Assembly (NCBI GenBank): GCA_000697355.1
Contig: JNEN01001252.1
Span: 124,001 to 188,000, forward strand
DNA length: 64,000 nt
Reading direction: 5' to 3'
From: Syncephalastrum monosporum B8922
Taxonomy: Eukaryota; Mucoromycota; Mucoromycetes; Mucorales; Syncephalastraceae
Part shown: in pieces, positions 34,901-45,129 of the stretch
Numbering within the stretch: position 1 is the stretch's first letter
Layout: every line of letters starts with the position of its first letter
The notes under the pieces: generated by a model
What the model was told of the DNA's origin: nothing
What the model saw: the letters and a program-made list of their open reading frames with translations, nothing else
The model's database searches: none
Program-made: the position numbers and the translations under genes

Positions 34901-35476
34901 ATGGATCAACCATGGCATAAACCGCCAAAACAACGCATCCTCCCTTTACCACAACCGTCCAACAGCAACAATAATAACAATCATCATCACCCTGCGACGC
35001 ATGGACCTACACCTCCGCCCCCGCTCGCTTCCTCCTCGCCTACGTCTTCGTATAGCGGACTCGACTGGCAGAGCATCATGCAGTTGTATCAGAACCAGCC
35101 CGAACTACTCAAGATGATCCTGAACAGCAAGGTCGAAGAGGACAAACGACGCACGGAAGAGGCCAAACTACGATCCAAGGAGCTGGACCTGTATATCCAA
35201 GAAACCAAGAAGCGGATCGCCGCTTATCATCAGCGACAGCACCTTTCCAACGACACCAGTAGTAGCAACAGCAGTAGGAGGGAGTCTACTTTGGTGGCGG
35301 ATCACCGACCGTCTTCTACGGCGATCGATGATAATACATATCCTATCCTATCTTATCACAGTTACCAGCAGCATCCAGCCCATGCGTCATCTTCTGGCAC
35401 ACCTGTTTGTTCTTCTGCATCCGCAACAGCATCCACCTACATCCATCATCATACTAATGCATCTCATCAAAAGTAA
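34901..35476 (+). CDS. Small coiled-coil protein of unknown function
   Basis: An intronless 191-aa frame. The start was chosen at the ATG just after a pyrimidine-rich leader. Residues 1-55 are Pro/Asn/His-rich and disordered. A helical block follows at about 60-110 (SIMQLYQNQPELLKMILNSK, then a highly charged stretch with heptad-like Leu, Ile and Ala). The remainder is Ser/His/Gln-rich. Only the helical block looks conserved in type; it could mediate dimerisation. No DNA-binding basic region or catalytic motif is visible, so no function is assigned. Confidence 0.65.
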   Translation: MDQPWHKPPKQRILPLPQPSNSNNNNNHHHPATHGPTPPPPLASSSPTSSYSGLDWQSIMQLYQNQPELLKMILNSKVEEDKRRTEEAKLRSKELDLYIQETKKRIAAYHQRQHLSNDTSSSNSSRRESTLVADHRPSSTAIDDNTYPILSYHSYQQHPAHASSSGTPVCSSASATASTYIHHHTNASHQK

Positions 35477-38322
35477 AAAAGATAAACAAAAAGCGCACAC
35501 ACGCACGCACGCCATGTCGTCACTGTATGCATGTATTTATTGTAAGTATGTAAAATAAATAAGTAACCTTGCTATTCCTTGTCCATCACTCTCGTCACCC
35601 TGGCACGACCGCCACCTGTCACTATGTCATTCGCTTTAGGTCGCGCTTTGTGCGACGATCGCGCCGCGCCACGAATCGGGCAAAGAAAAAAAAGTAAAAG
35701 GATAAAGTGAGCTTTGGATATATTAAATAGAGCAGTCTATCGTCTATGTTCTTCGTTGGGGTCGAAACCAGAGCAGCGGATATATTTTCTAAAAAAATAA
35801 GAACCATCCCCAAGACGGATATGGGAGTCTTATTGTTTGTACAGAACGAAGGATGAGCTCATCTTGTGTGATATAGAACTGCGCCGATCGTGTCTTGCCG
35901 AAACGGCTCACTGCATGTGAATTTAAAAAAAAAAAGTAGTGGAGGGCCCAGGCTCCCAACGTCATGGCAACCGGCGGGAATATCTCCAAGATGCTGTCTG
36001 CGGTTTTTCTTTGTCTCCCGTGACCGCATCGACTAAATGAAGAGAGACAGACGTACACAATGACAGAGAGCGGAGAGAACGCACACACCTTATTTTATCG
36101 TGGGAATAAAGCGACGCCGTAAAAGGGGATTTGCTGACTGGACATTTTTGTTTTCAGTCGCATCCTCCTCTCCATGCTTCTCCCGCTCCTTCTGCATGGC
36201 AGACAAGAAAGAGAAACCTTTCTCGAAAAAACCGTGCCGATGCGCTGTTGCATGAACAAATGATACAGCTCGTCTATCCATGCCTTCTTTTTTCTTCTTG
36301 TCTTGTGCAGATGATGGGTCGATGACTTGCATCTTATGCAGTATACTCGAGAGAGGAAAAAAAGAAGCCATCGTATATCCATATGTTAATGGCCATGTAT
36401 GTGATGTTTGCGTGAACATGCCGCACGCTCCCACCGTATTCAATGGGGGCCCGGGGAAGCCGAGCAGGGAAAAGCGGGAAGCGTGGGGAAAAAAAAAGGC
36501 ACTTGGATGAAACAACAAAAGAGGGCTTAACGTTATAAAAAAATTCGCACAGTCCATTTGCATCATGACTGCACTGTCGTTTTGCTGTGTGCTTGTGTAG
36601 AAGAACGCATTGGGCGTGAATGGAAGGGGGAGGCGGGGGCCGCACAGGTGCGAATGCCGGTTATGGTAAAAGAGTGATAACGCCCGCCTAATCCGTATCA
36701 GGTCACACATTCCATCCAAAAAGGATGATGGATTCCTTACAACAGCTGCCATCATTGTACCCACCAGACCTAATCACCCCTCCCTTTTACACTGTTGCCA
36801 GACATCCCAAATCGTGTTTCTTGCTGGTGTCAGGCGAGTTAATGCCATGAATTCAGATATCTGTCATGCGTGGGGTGCATAGTTGCGAAAACCTATAGTC
36901 TTCCATACTCCAAGCTTTCACATGAGAAAAGATTGTGTTCCACCCTGCCAGGTAATGCACCCTATCGCCAGTCAATCCGTAAGATTCAATACATCACCCG
37001 ATTATAAGGGAGCAGGGTGTATGACGGATCGCTAATCTACTCCTCATTCCTCTACGGCAAGTTCCGTAGACGAAAAATTAGAAAATCTCTGATATGTAGC
37101 AAAAGGAAATAGTAGATAATGCTGCAAGGTAAGAAAAAAAAAAAGAGAGAGATAAACGGTTTAGGCGAGATACGTAAAGGGGGAGACCCGCGTCTGAGTT
37201 GCACACGCTTTGCGAAAGTTGTCCAACTCGACCCACTCAAAAGCTCAGGTGACGTCGTGCCAGACAAAAAAATTCGTTCAATTCATGTGCGCCATGATGA
37301 CAATCCTGTTTCGCATGCTGTCATCAAAGGCCTAACTACCCACCTTTTTTTTTTTTTGTTAATTTTTTAAATCACAGCTGAATTATGGCGGAGGAATGGG
37401 TGTTCCGCGCCATGAAACAGGCTGGACGAAAGACCGTGCTATTCTAAAAGAATGAAGTGATCATTGAATTCCGATTTGATCCTAATATCCCATGACAACA
37501 CAGCAAAGAAAAAGAAAGAGGTGATCACCGCCGACCAAAAACGTTCTGCAGAGATTCGCGTTTTTGTCTTGTTGCATTATGGCTATTAGCACGTGTGGTG
37601 CACCAATAGGTCAAGGCCAAGAGTGAAAAAGGAGAATAATGGAAGATGGGGCGAATTTGGCTTTATGATAGTTCCGCGGCTTGAATTATTCTCTGTGAAG
37701 CAGGGGAAAAAAAAAAGAGCATTGCCGAACAAGCATGTTTGATATCCCAGCTTGGTAGACTTTCTGATCAGCCGAGAAATACAGGTTATGGCCTGGGTAG
37801 ACGATTTCCTGCTTTCTCTGTATCTGGCATGAGTGCTGTGAAGTCTGAAAGCAAAAGGGTTCCGCGGCCGGGATGGCTCGGAGGAACTCGGAAACAGGCC
37901 TGCTTGGATTCAGGCACCTTTTTTTCACACGTGAATTCATGCCGCCCCGCACACTCTGGGAAAAAGCGCCAACTTTCTTCTGAGGCCATTCCGTGCTACA
38001 GTCCGCCTATGAAAGCTTGTTTGAAAGTGTTTCGACGGTGGCTATGGATTGCATCGATGGGGTTATGGATAAACAGGGGTGAATGCACGTTCGTCAAATC
38101 GCCTGGCCCGAGTGGAAAAGAGCGAAATCACCATGAAACTTTGCGACATAGAAAAAGATTGACAAGCAAATTCAAAAAAGAAAAGGCGGGGTCGGCCCTT
38201 TCCAAAAGGGTAATAAAACAGACAAGACCAAAGAAGGCGCTTTATTCTGGCGAAACGTATATAAGGCGAGCCGCAAAGAGGGCCACCCTTTTTTCATTCC
38301 TCTTCTTCCCGCCGACACAAAA
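35477..38322. other. 2.8 kb gene-poor block
   Basis: No complete gene could be assembled. On the minus strand, 35789-36340 has overlapping open, coding-like stretches with two plausible acceptors (near 36033 and 35912), but the joins conflict with stop codons. The plus-strand frame at 37739-38326 runs through the TATA box of the next gene and is probably spurious. The rest shows nothing recognisable. Confidence 0.5.
38258..38265 (+). promoter_or_regulatory. TATA box of the 131-aa protein gene
   Basis: TATATAAG lies 65 bp before the ATG at 38323, at spacing typical for a short fungal leader. Confidence 0.6.
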
Positions 38323-38718
38323 ATGATCTATGAACCTGCACCCCCACTCGTACTGCCGCGGTTCGCGGGCTCGACGCTGGAACCAAGAACGGAGCCAGTC
38401 GTCCTCTACCCGCCTCACATGCTTCAAAAAGAGCCGCTCGGATGCGCTCCCAACACCATCCAACCCACACGCCCTACTGAATCCCTCAAGCGGAAAAACA
38501 AGCCTACCTTTATCGATATCCCTCCGCGCGACTTTGTTACCCCGAGCTACAATGAAGACTTCTCACCCTGGTCTCTTGAGGAAGACAACTCGGATTCAGC
38601 AGGTGGCCTCGCCTGGGACGAGGTCAACCAAACCATCTATAAGAAGCCGCAGTACAATACCAACAATAGCAAGCATCGCTCGCCCTTCTTTTCGGATGTG
38701 CCTGCCCTCTCCAACTAA
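38323..38718 (+). CDS. Small protein of unknown function, 131 aa
   Basis: An intronless frame with a well-placed TATA box and a short leader. The protein is Pro-rich with conserved-looking patches PTFIDIPPRDFVTPSYNED and FSPWSLEEDNSDSAGGLAWD, and ends SPFFSDVPALSN. There is no signal peptide, membrane segment or known domain. The acidic-aromatic patches resemble short linear binding motifs. A second frame (38330-39088) overlaps it but is Ser/Thr/Leu-rich and less gene-like. Confidence 0.65.
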   Translation: MIYEPAPPLVLPRFAGSTLEPRTEPVVLYPPHMLQKEPLGCAPNTIQPTRPTESLKRKNKPTFIDIPPRDFVTPSYNEDFSPWSLEEDNSDSAGGLAWDEVNQTIYKKPQYNTNNSKHRSPFFSDVPALSN

Positions 38719-39061
38719 TGTGCATTCTTCCATCCTCCTTCACTTTCTTCCTGTTCGTACTCGTCATGCTCTCCTCCTCTCCTTCTCTGCTCCTCATACC
38801 ATCTGTTCATTTTCTCTTTTTACTCCTATCACGCTCATGGTGGCGCACGTACACACGCGCATATTCAAGCTCGCTCGCTTTCTACCTCTCATATTTCCCA
38901 TTATTACCCATTGCTTAACGCACATGTGTGTATGTGCCGCCTTGTACATAATAAACGCATCCTTCCTTTTTTTTTCGAACGCAAACGCAGACGCAGACGT
39001 GCTCATCTTTTTCTCCTGTCCAATTTTCCTTTCGTTTCGTTCTTTTTTGGGTAAATGTAGT
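38719..39061. other. Convergent 3' intergenic region
   Basis: Pyrimidine-rich 3' flanks of two converging genes, with no further feature. Confidence 0.6.
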
Positions 39062-39332
39062 TTAGTTTTCGTCTTCGAAATAAGGTGAGGCTTTCATGTA
39101 AGGTAAACTCTCGTCTAATACGCGCTCGCCGAGCTGCAGGTATTTTTCAACATAGTTCCGGACGTCTGCGTTTTCAATCTTGGACGTGGCCGGTCTAAAA
39201 CAGAGATGAGCCACACGCGACCGGTCGTGAATGCCCTTTCACTTACTGTAATCCAGTGTTGCGTTTAATGCCGGCCAGGACCGTCGTCACGAGCATCGCA
39301 TCCACCGTGAAATGAAACAATTTGCCCCACAT
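39062..39332 (-). CDS. ATG44: Mitofissin-like DUF1748 protein (Atg44/Mdi1 family)
   Basis: Two minus-strand exons of 86 and 133 nt (39247-39332, 39062-39194) join in phase to give 72 aa. Neither exon is long enough for ordinary ORF scanning. The protein starts MWGKLFHFTVDAMLVTTVLA, continues GIKRNTGLQPATSKIENADV, and has YVEKYLQLGERVLDE and a C-terminal SPYFEDEN. This is the DUF1748 pattern: short, amphipathic N-terminal helix, G-I-K/R-R-x-T-G-L motif, then a second helix. Family members Atg44 (fission yeast, 73 aa) and Mdi1 sit in the mitochondrial intermembrane space and drive the membrane fission needed for mitophagy. Length and motifs agree well; no targeting presequence is expected. Confidence 0.9.
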
Positions 39333-41302
39333 GGTCTTTGTTGATTTGGACGAAAGAGAAGAAAAAGGTACTTGAAGCTGTTCAGCGCTAAAATAGGATA
39401 CGAGGAAAAAAAAAGGCTTTGTCGCACATGATCTTATTTTATGTGCGCGTTAAAAGCATTCCGGTCAAGCGGCTTTCCGTCTCTTGTGCCTGAGTCATAT
39501 CTCATTTTCGTATCTTCTTCTCTTTCTCTTTCCTGGCCCTCTTCCCAGGCGACAACCCCTTGTTCATTGTATATGCCATCAAGAGCCAATAAGGTTAGAT
39601 GGATCAACGACCAGTTTTCAGTTTAGGAAATACAGCGCCTTGCTCACCAGTGGGAAGCAAGCGCGCAATGCTTGTTGGTTGAGATTACGCCTGTTTCTCT
39701 GTGTTTCACATTCAAATTCCCTCGATTTTCTGCAGCTCATATTTACACATATGACGTGATCCAATCGTACTTTTGCCTTGCATGTCGAAAGTATAGGAAG
39801 CTACTGTACATACGTTGTGCAGGGTTCCAGTATACATCTGTTGTTAAAAGGCCATTCAAGGATAGAGATTAGATCATGCCCTATGGGCATCCGGATATGT
39901 CCATAGACAGAGGTGGGAGATATCTTTCTCCAGAAACAGTCATGGCGATTCTTGCTCCTAATAATACCATGGGACTGAGACAATCGAATTCAGCTGTGGC
40001 GGGGTCTCCAAAGCAGCTGTGTACTGTGCTCATTCATTCGGACCGGAATGTGTCGGCTGTGGCTTTTTTGTGCATAAGCTTTGCACTTATGCTTGATAGC
40101 CTTATTTTCACGTATACGTATGACTGTCTGAGGACAAAGACACATTTGATTACTTTTCGTGCTTTCAGAAATGGACGTATCTAGCGACTCGGTAAAATGC
40201 TTGGAGCTATGTAATCGTTTAAAGACAAGTTGCGCTATCCGTGTATCTGGTTGCGCAAGTCCAAGTAGGAAGTCCGGAAAGGTTAATAACAGCACAGTCT
40301 TTGACAAGGTCCTTGACAGTCGGCTGGATCTTGGCAGGACCCATACTGGTTTCTAAATCCATAAAGCTGATAGTAATACCAGGGGTGATAAGAAATCATC
40401 ATTTGAAAAACACCGGGCGATAGTGGGATCGTTGCAGAAGTGCAATGTTTGCGGGCAGCCAGCTTCTCAAATTTGTGGACGAATACAAGGTGTTCTGGGG
40501 AAGTTCACCTGGAAAGGCGAGGGGCCACAATCTACAAACGTCCCCCTCCGGGTATTCGTCAGACGACTTGCTTATGTCAGTCAACGGGACTGGAGCTCAG
40601 ATGGAAACTACAGTATACGACGATACGGTCTGGATGTTGATAAGTCAAATACTTAGTCACACGACGAGAAAGTATGTCACTCGCTAGACCACGATGACAA
40701 CACTGAGCTCACGAGCTATTGCCATGCCGTTCTCCTCGATATCAATTAGGCACATGATATTCTCTTTATAAGTCTCTTATAATCATATGTGTAAAGAATA
40801 GTACGCAAACAAAGCTAGAAGTGATTTCATAGCCACGCCCTACTTGTACCCTGAGTACAGATCGCGGGAGAATAGGTTACACGGCAAGTTTGTGGTGCCT
40901 TGATTCATCTATTATTATCTGTTATACGGTAAGTGGAGGATTTCCATATACCAGAGGAAACTGTCAAATCTCAGGCTTCGTGGATGCAGTATGATGTTCA
41001 TTATATACAATGGTGGCTCGCGCTGGTACATTCTCTCAATTGCAAATATACAGCATATACAATAGAGTCAGGGCTTTATGAGCACAACACTGCAAGCACC
41101 TTGTCATCGAAATTTTCTATTCACTGGTCTTATTCAGGGAAATTCATGCTGAAGCGCTTCCAGCGGGACAGAGTGTTCAGATTAAACACAAAAACTTTTT
41201 CTTTCTTGTAATAAATAATGCTATATTTTGTACATGCTACTGGCCTCGAGAAAAAGTAGAGCGGATTCCCGTGAGTGCAAGGGCCCTTCGAGTACGACCT
41301 CG
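39333..41302. other. 2 kb gene-poor block
   Basis: After the mitofissin promoter the sequence is balanced in composition. A coding-like minus-strand stretch near 40205-40590 (SSDEYPEGDVCRLWPLAFPG and ITISFMDLETSMGPAKIQPT in different frames) may be a decayed gene. No complete model, terminal repeat or RNA gene was found. Confidence 0.45.
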
Positions 41303-41860
41303 TTATTTGCGCCACCACATGACCAATGTGGAGTCGCTGTCCTTGCTGCACCTCCGCTTGTCTTTGTTATTTTTGCTCTTTTGGTCCGCCAACGTGCTGC
41401 GCTCGACGAGGTCGATCTCATATACGACCGGCTGCGGCCACTCTGGATCCATTGCGAACGCAAGGCGCTCGAGAAGCAGGACGCGCATGACCTGGGGCGC
41501 ATGCCTGTCACGCAACGGCACTTCGAGGTGCGGGTGATACGCATAGGCTTGCCACAAGGCCCGCTGATTCTTGGCCTCGAAAGCCATCCATTCCGTTTCG
41601 CCTTCAGGGCGGTAGGACCACACCTGGCCATGCCGAGCTTGGCGTGCAAGCCATCGCTTGTACTGTACAATCCAGGCCAGGTGCTGGAAGAGCCGAGGCC
41701 AGTGGAAATGAAGGACTCGCCGGTTGGCGGAGGAGGCGGCTGCGACGGCTGAGACCGATCGTGTGTCCAGTTCCTGTTCCTCTGCTGCTGCTTCATTGTG
41801 TGTTGTATGTTCATGGTGGGATGGGGTGGGGAATCTTTTATTGATAACAGTGGTCGTCAT
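41303..41860 (-). CDS. WWE-like domain protein
   Basis: A single-exon 185-aa frame. The start was chosen at MTTTVINKR; the open frame extends 89 codons further upstream but those residues are Ala/Leu-rich and look like leader sequence. The central part (about residues 60-135) has VWSYRPEGETEWMAFEAKNQ followed by a Leu/Ala helix, then conserved-looking VPLRDRHAPQVMRV and PVVYEIDLVERS. The spacing of Trp, Trp-x-x-Phe and a long helix resembles the WWE domain, which in other proteins binds poly-ADP-ribose or links ubiquitin ligases. The match is weak; no RING, HECT or PARP domain is present. Confidence 0.6.
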   Translation of the reverse strand: MTTTVINKRFPTPSHHEHTTHNEAAAEEQELDTRSVSAVAAASSANRRVLHFHWPRLFQHLAWIVQYKRWLARQARHGQVWSYRPEGETEWMAFEAKNQRALWQAYAYHPHLEVPLRDRHAPQVMRVLLLERLAFAMDPEWPQPVVYEIDLVERSTLADQKSKNNKDKRRCSKDSDSTLVMWWRK

Positions 41861-42151
41861 GGTGGCATGGTGCGGGCAGACAAGGGGGGAATGATGGAGA
41901 GCAGATATAGGAAAGTGATTCAATAGAGGAAAAGAAAGAAAAAGGAGGACGGCCGAATAGACTTTCTTATAAACAGCTACTGCTGCCGCTGCCGCTGCTG
42001 TTTGTATGTGCGCTGCCCTGTGCGTACACGCCCGTATCTCCCGGCTGTGTGCGTCCTGAAGGTCAGACCCCGTGTCAATGTCACGCGGCTTGACCCCATT
42101 CCCCGTGCGCAACCCGGATTGCCACAAATGGCGTAACCGCAGCTCTTTTAG

Positions 42152-43509
42152 CTATCCCAAAAGCTCATCCAGGAAAGCCTCGTCCTCATCCTTCGCTGTC
42201 GTCTTTTTGGCTGCGGTCGGCGCGGCCGATATCTTGGGCTTCTGAATCTGGCCTGGTCGCGGCAAAGGAGATGCTGCCAAGTCGTGTTAGGATAAGTCGA
42301 GCTTGACAGGTAGAGTTTGTACAGTACCTTTCGTGGGTGGTGTCGCTGTTTTCGCTACTGATGAAGGTGATGCTACCCCGGGTGAGGTGGACTTGAGGGA
42401 TCGGTGAAGGTCTAGACGCACCCAGGTAATTAGGTCAGGTCACGGTCCAAGATCGTCCGTGCACAGCAGGCGATGTCTACTAACGTACCTGTTGGGGCGT
42501 CCTGCTTTGCCTTGTTGGATTCCATAGCAAGCAGCTCCTCCAGATTGTCTGAGAGACATGAGAACCAGATCCTCCTCCTTTGCTTCTCATTTCTTACCGT
42601 CGTGTTCGACCACACGCGACGCAGGCTGCGGCGGCGGCGCTGCTGGGCGGTGGTTGGAGCCGTCATTGCGAAGGTAAATACCGTCGAGCTCGTCTTCGTC
42701 CTTGGCTGCCTTAGCACCCGTGACCACGCTCGGCTTGAGCATCATCAGACCCCGTGCATTCTTTGCGAACGCCGGAACGAGCGGCTTTACAAAGGATTTC
42801 GGGATCTCTTCGAAAGCGGCGGCGACCTATTATTTAGACTATCAGACAAGGCAAGTAACTGGTGACCCGTCATAAACATACCAAGGCGTCGTCTTCTTTA
42901 GGCAATCCGAGCAAACTTAACGTGTCTTGCTCGAGCATCCCTTCAAACGAGTCAAAATCGACCTGGAACAGCGATGACTGCACCTTGTAGTGTGAGAAAT
43001 ATTGAATCCTAAACACGATAAACTCTAACCTCCTTCATTTGCGTTTCTGGCAGCTCCCAGGCCTGTTCGTCTTTAAACTTGAAATATGCCGCGCCCGATG
43101 ATTCGTCTGATTGGGGTCGTCAGTAAACAAAAACCCAAGACGGCCTTCATTCAACTTTGTTACCTGGCTTTTCAAGTATAGCAACGAGATTCGTCGTTTC
43201 TCGGTCAATGCCCAATGCCGCATCTTGCTCCATAAGTTCCTGCTCTGTTGCTTCTTTGTAGCGATCAGCGTTTGTCGTCAGTTGACGTCGAGAAAAAGCA
43301 CGGCTGGCGTCAGACTGGCGTGGCGGAGGTGCGTCTGGGAGCTCGCCATTGCGTCTTTTGATCGCTGCGATGCTCGTTCCCTTATCCCTTGCTTTAGCAG
43401 CGGCCAGTCTGCGTCGCTCGGCCACTTCTGCCGCAGTTGAATCGCCCTGATTCTTCTTGCGCGCTTGGTATCTCCGTGATTCCTTGGCTTTGTGGTCGTC
43501 GGGACGCAT
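42152..43509 (-). CDS. Aven-like protein
   Basis: Seven minus-strand exons join in phase (43164-43509, 43030-43106, 42882-42962, 42598-42826, 42489-42548, 42328-42411, 42152-42273) to give 332 aa. The N terminus is basic and Ala/Arg-rich (ARKKNQGD, RDKGTSIAAIKRRNGELPD). The centre reads NLVAILEKPDESSGAAYFKF, then KDEQAWELP, a VDFDSFEGMLEQDTLSLLGL block and VAAAFEEIPKSF. Near the end are NLEELLAME and, at the C terminus, DEDEAFLDELLG. The order (basic tail, SSAG-like block, FxFxDExxW, LxELP-like, LDxLLxM, acidic W/FLD C terminus) follows animal Aven, a regulator of apoptosis and the ATM checkpoint. Identity is low, so this is a pattern-based suggestion. The first GTTAGA donor is atypical. Confidence 0.7.
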
Positions 43510-43657
43510 GATATTTGTGTCTATTGGGTATAAGTGGAAAAGAGAAAACGCGCGCCCAAACGGAAAAAATCAGAAAGGGCAAATCAGATCAACACTGCCT
43601 GTCAATATTGCTGCTACCGCTATTATTATTATTATCATTATTGTTGTTCAGTCGATA

Positions 43658-44852
43658 CTAATACATAGCTAAGAGACCCGTAAAAAACAGGACAAGGCTT
43701 AGAATAAGGGTGGGTTCAGTAAGAGAGGCAGCCGACTTTTGCAGAGAGGGTGCGGCGGTGATATCAGCCGGTAAGCTCGATGCCGCCGGAGGTGAGGACA
43801 AGGACTGAGACGGATCAATGGACTTGTCGACCGGTCGCGAGCTTGAAAACTGGTTCAGAATGCTGGCCACATTGCACGCCTGCTGCGTCTTCTTGCACTT
43901 GGGGGACACGCTGACATTCTGCTGCGAGACGGGGTCGGTTATCGTGTAATTGAAAAAGGCCGTAACGTTCTTGACGTCCATCGAAGTGTCTTGGGTGGGT
44001 GGGCCTTGACTGAAGTTGGGATTTCCGTCCGACCAGTGGTTGAACATGAGTCTACCGGGCATGTTGGGCACATTAGTCACCATCCGGTGGGCCTCGATGC
44101 CATCAATGTAGAACACCACCGCGTCCTTCAGCCAGTCAAACCGGTATTCATGGTAATCCTATCACAATGCATCAGCTTGGCTCGTGTGTTACAGCTTGCA
44201 CTGATGCAGGTACTTACCAAAGAAGGATCAAATCCGAGCCAGTGATTGTCGTGTGTTAGGTGTGAGGCATGGCCGTCTTCAATCAGGCCAGGGTGGACAG
44301 CAAAGTACGACTGGTGCGGCGACACAGACGACAAGGTCTCGATATCGATCTCTTGCTCCACGTTATACATGTACATGGCCGCAACCGTGCCATTGACAGC
44401 AGGCATCCGTATATGCGCCCGAAAAGAGCCATACAGTAGGTCTCGTCTAAGACTCCATTAATATCAGAGTAACAGATCTCACATACACACCGCAATAATG
44501 TATACCTCTGTGTGCCAAATCCGCCACAGCGCATAGGCTTGTCTGCTCCGTTCGTGACAGACACGCTGAGTACGCCGTTATTGATCTGCACATTGTCTCG
44601 GGTAAACGTGCGATCCAGCGTATTCTCCCATTTGGCCTGAATATTATAGTTGGCGATGAAGATATCTTGAATATCGCCTGCGTTCTGCCACTGCGAAAAG
44701 TCGAGGTGCCACATGTCAGACCAGAACCTGCCATTGTCGACCGGGTCGAGGTAGCCGCAGTCGCACGCATCGAGTCCATTTTCAGCTGTATGCCCCTGCG
44801 CCTGTGCCACCGTTGCCACGGCCAGCAGCGACCCAAAAACAAGACGACGCAT
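43658..44852 (-). CDS. GPI-anchored GH16-family glycoside hydrolase
   Basis: Three minus-strand exons in phase (44506-44852, 44218-44446, 43658-44158) give 358 aa. A signal peptide (residues 1-19, ending AQAQG) precedes a Cys-containing segment (DACDCGYLD) and a concanavalin-like beta-sandwich. The GH16 catalytic signature is QEIDIETL, with nucleophile E148, D150 and acid/base E152. HEYRFDWLKDAVVFYIDG and MFNHWSDGNPNFSQGPP are also typical. After the domain come a Ser-rich linker and a C-terminal hydrophobic tail (LILSLVLFFTGLL), a GPI-attachment signal. Fungal members remodel beta-glucan or crosslink it to chitin in the cell wall. An upstream in-frame ATG at 44948 would bury the signal peptide and is rejected. 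Confidence 0.92.
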
Positions 44853-45129
44853 TGGGTTCCAAAAGAAGGGAGATGTAAAAAGAGAAGCAACGGGCCTCTT
44901 TCCATTCGTTCTGTTTCTTGAAAGGCCGTTTGTTTTTCCCGTACCCATCCAATGTTTGCTTGGTCAGTTTCGACTGTCAAGCTGCCATCAAGCACTTCAA
45001 ATGTACGCTGCTGAAACAAACCGGGCTTATGCCATAAATGACTAGACGCGTCTGTCTATTTTTGTTGAGCCTCTGCACACACTTGTGGTAATGAATTCGG
45101 GTCAAAATTAAAGGGGATATCACTGTATT

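Noticed and set aside
36090..36764. 224-residue minus-strand frame
   Set aside because: The upstream half is Phe/Leu/Pro-rich without gene character; only the last 80 residues look plausible, and they are reported as a low-confidence finding.
37739..38326. 195-residue plus-strand frame
   Set aside because: It runs through the TATA box and leader of the 131-aa gene and has no recognisable motif.
44853..44948. Upstream ATG extending the GH16 enzyme by 32 residues
   Set aside because: It would place a charged stretch before a clear signal peptide; the inner ATG gives a normal secreted start.
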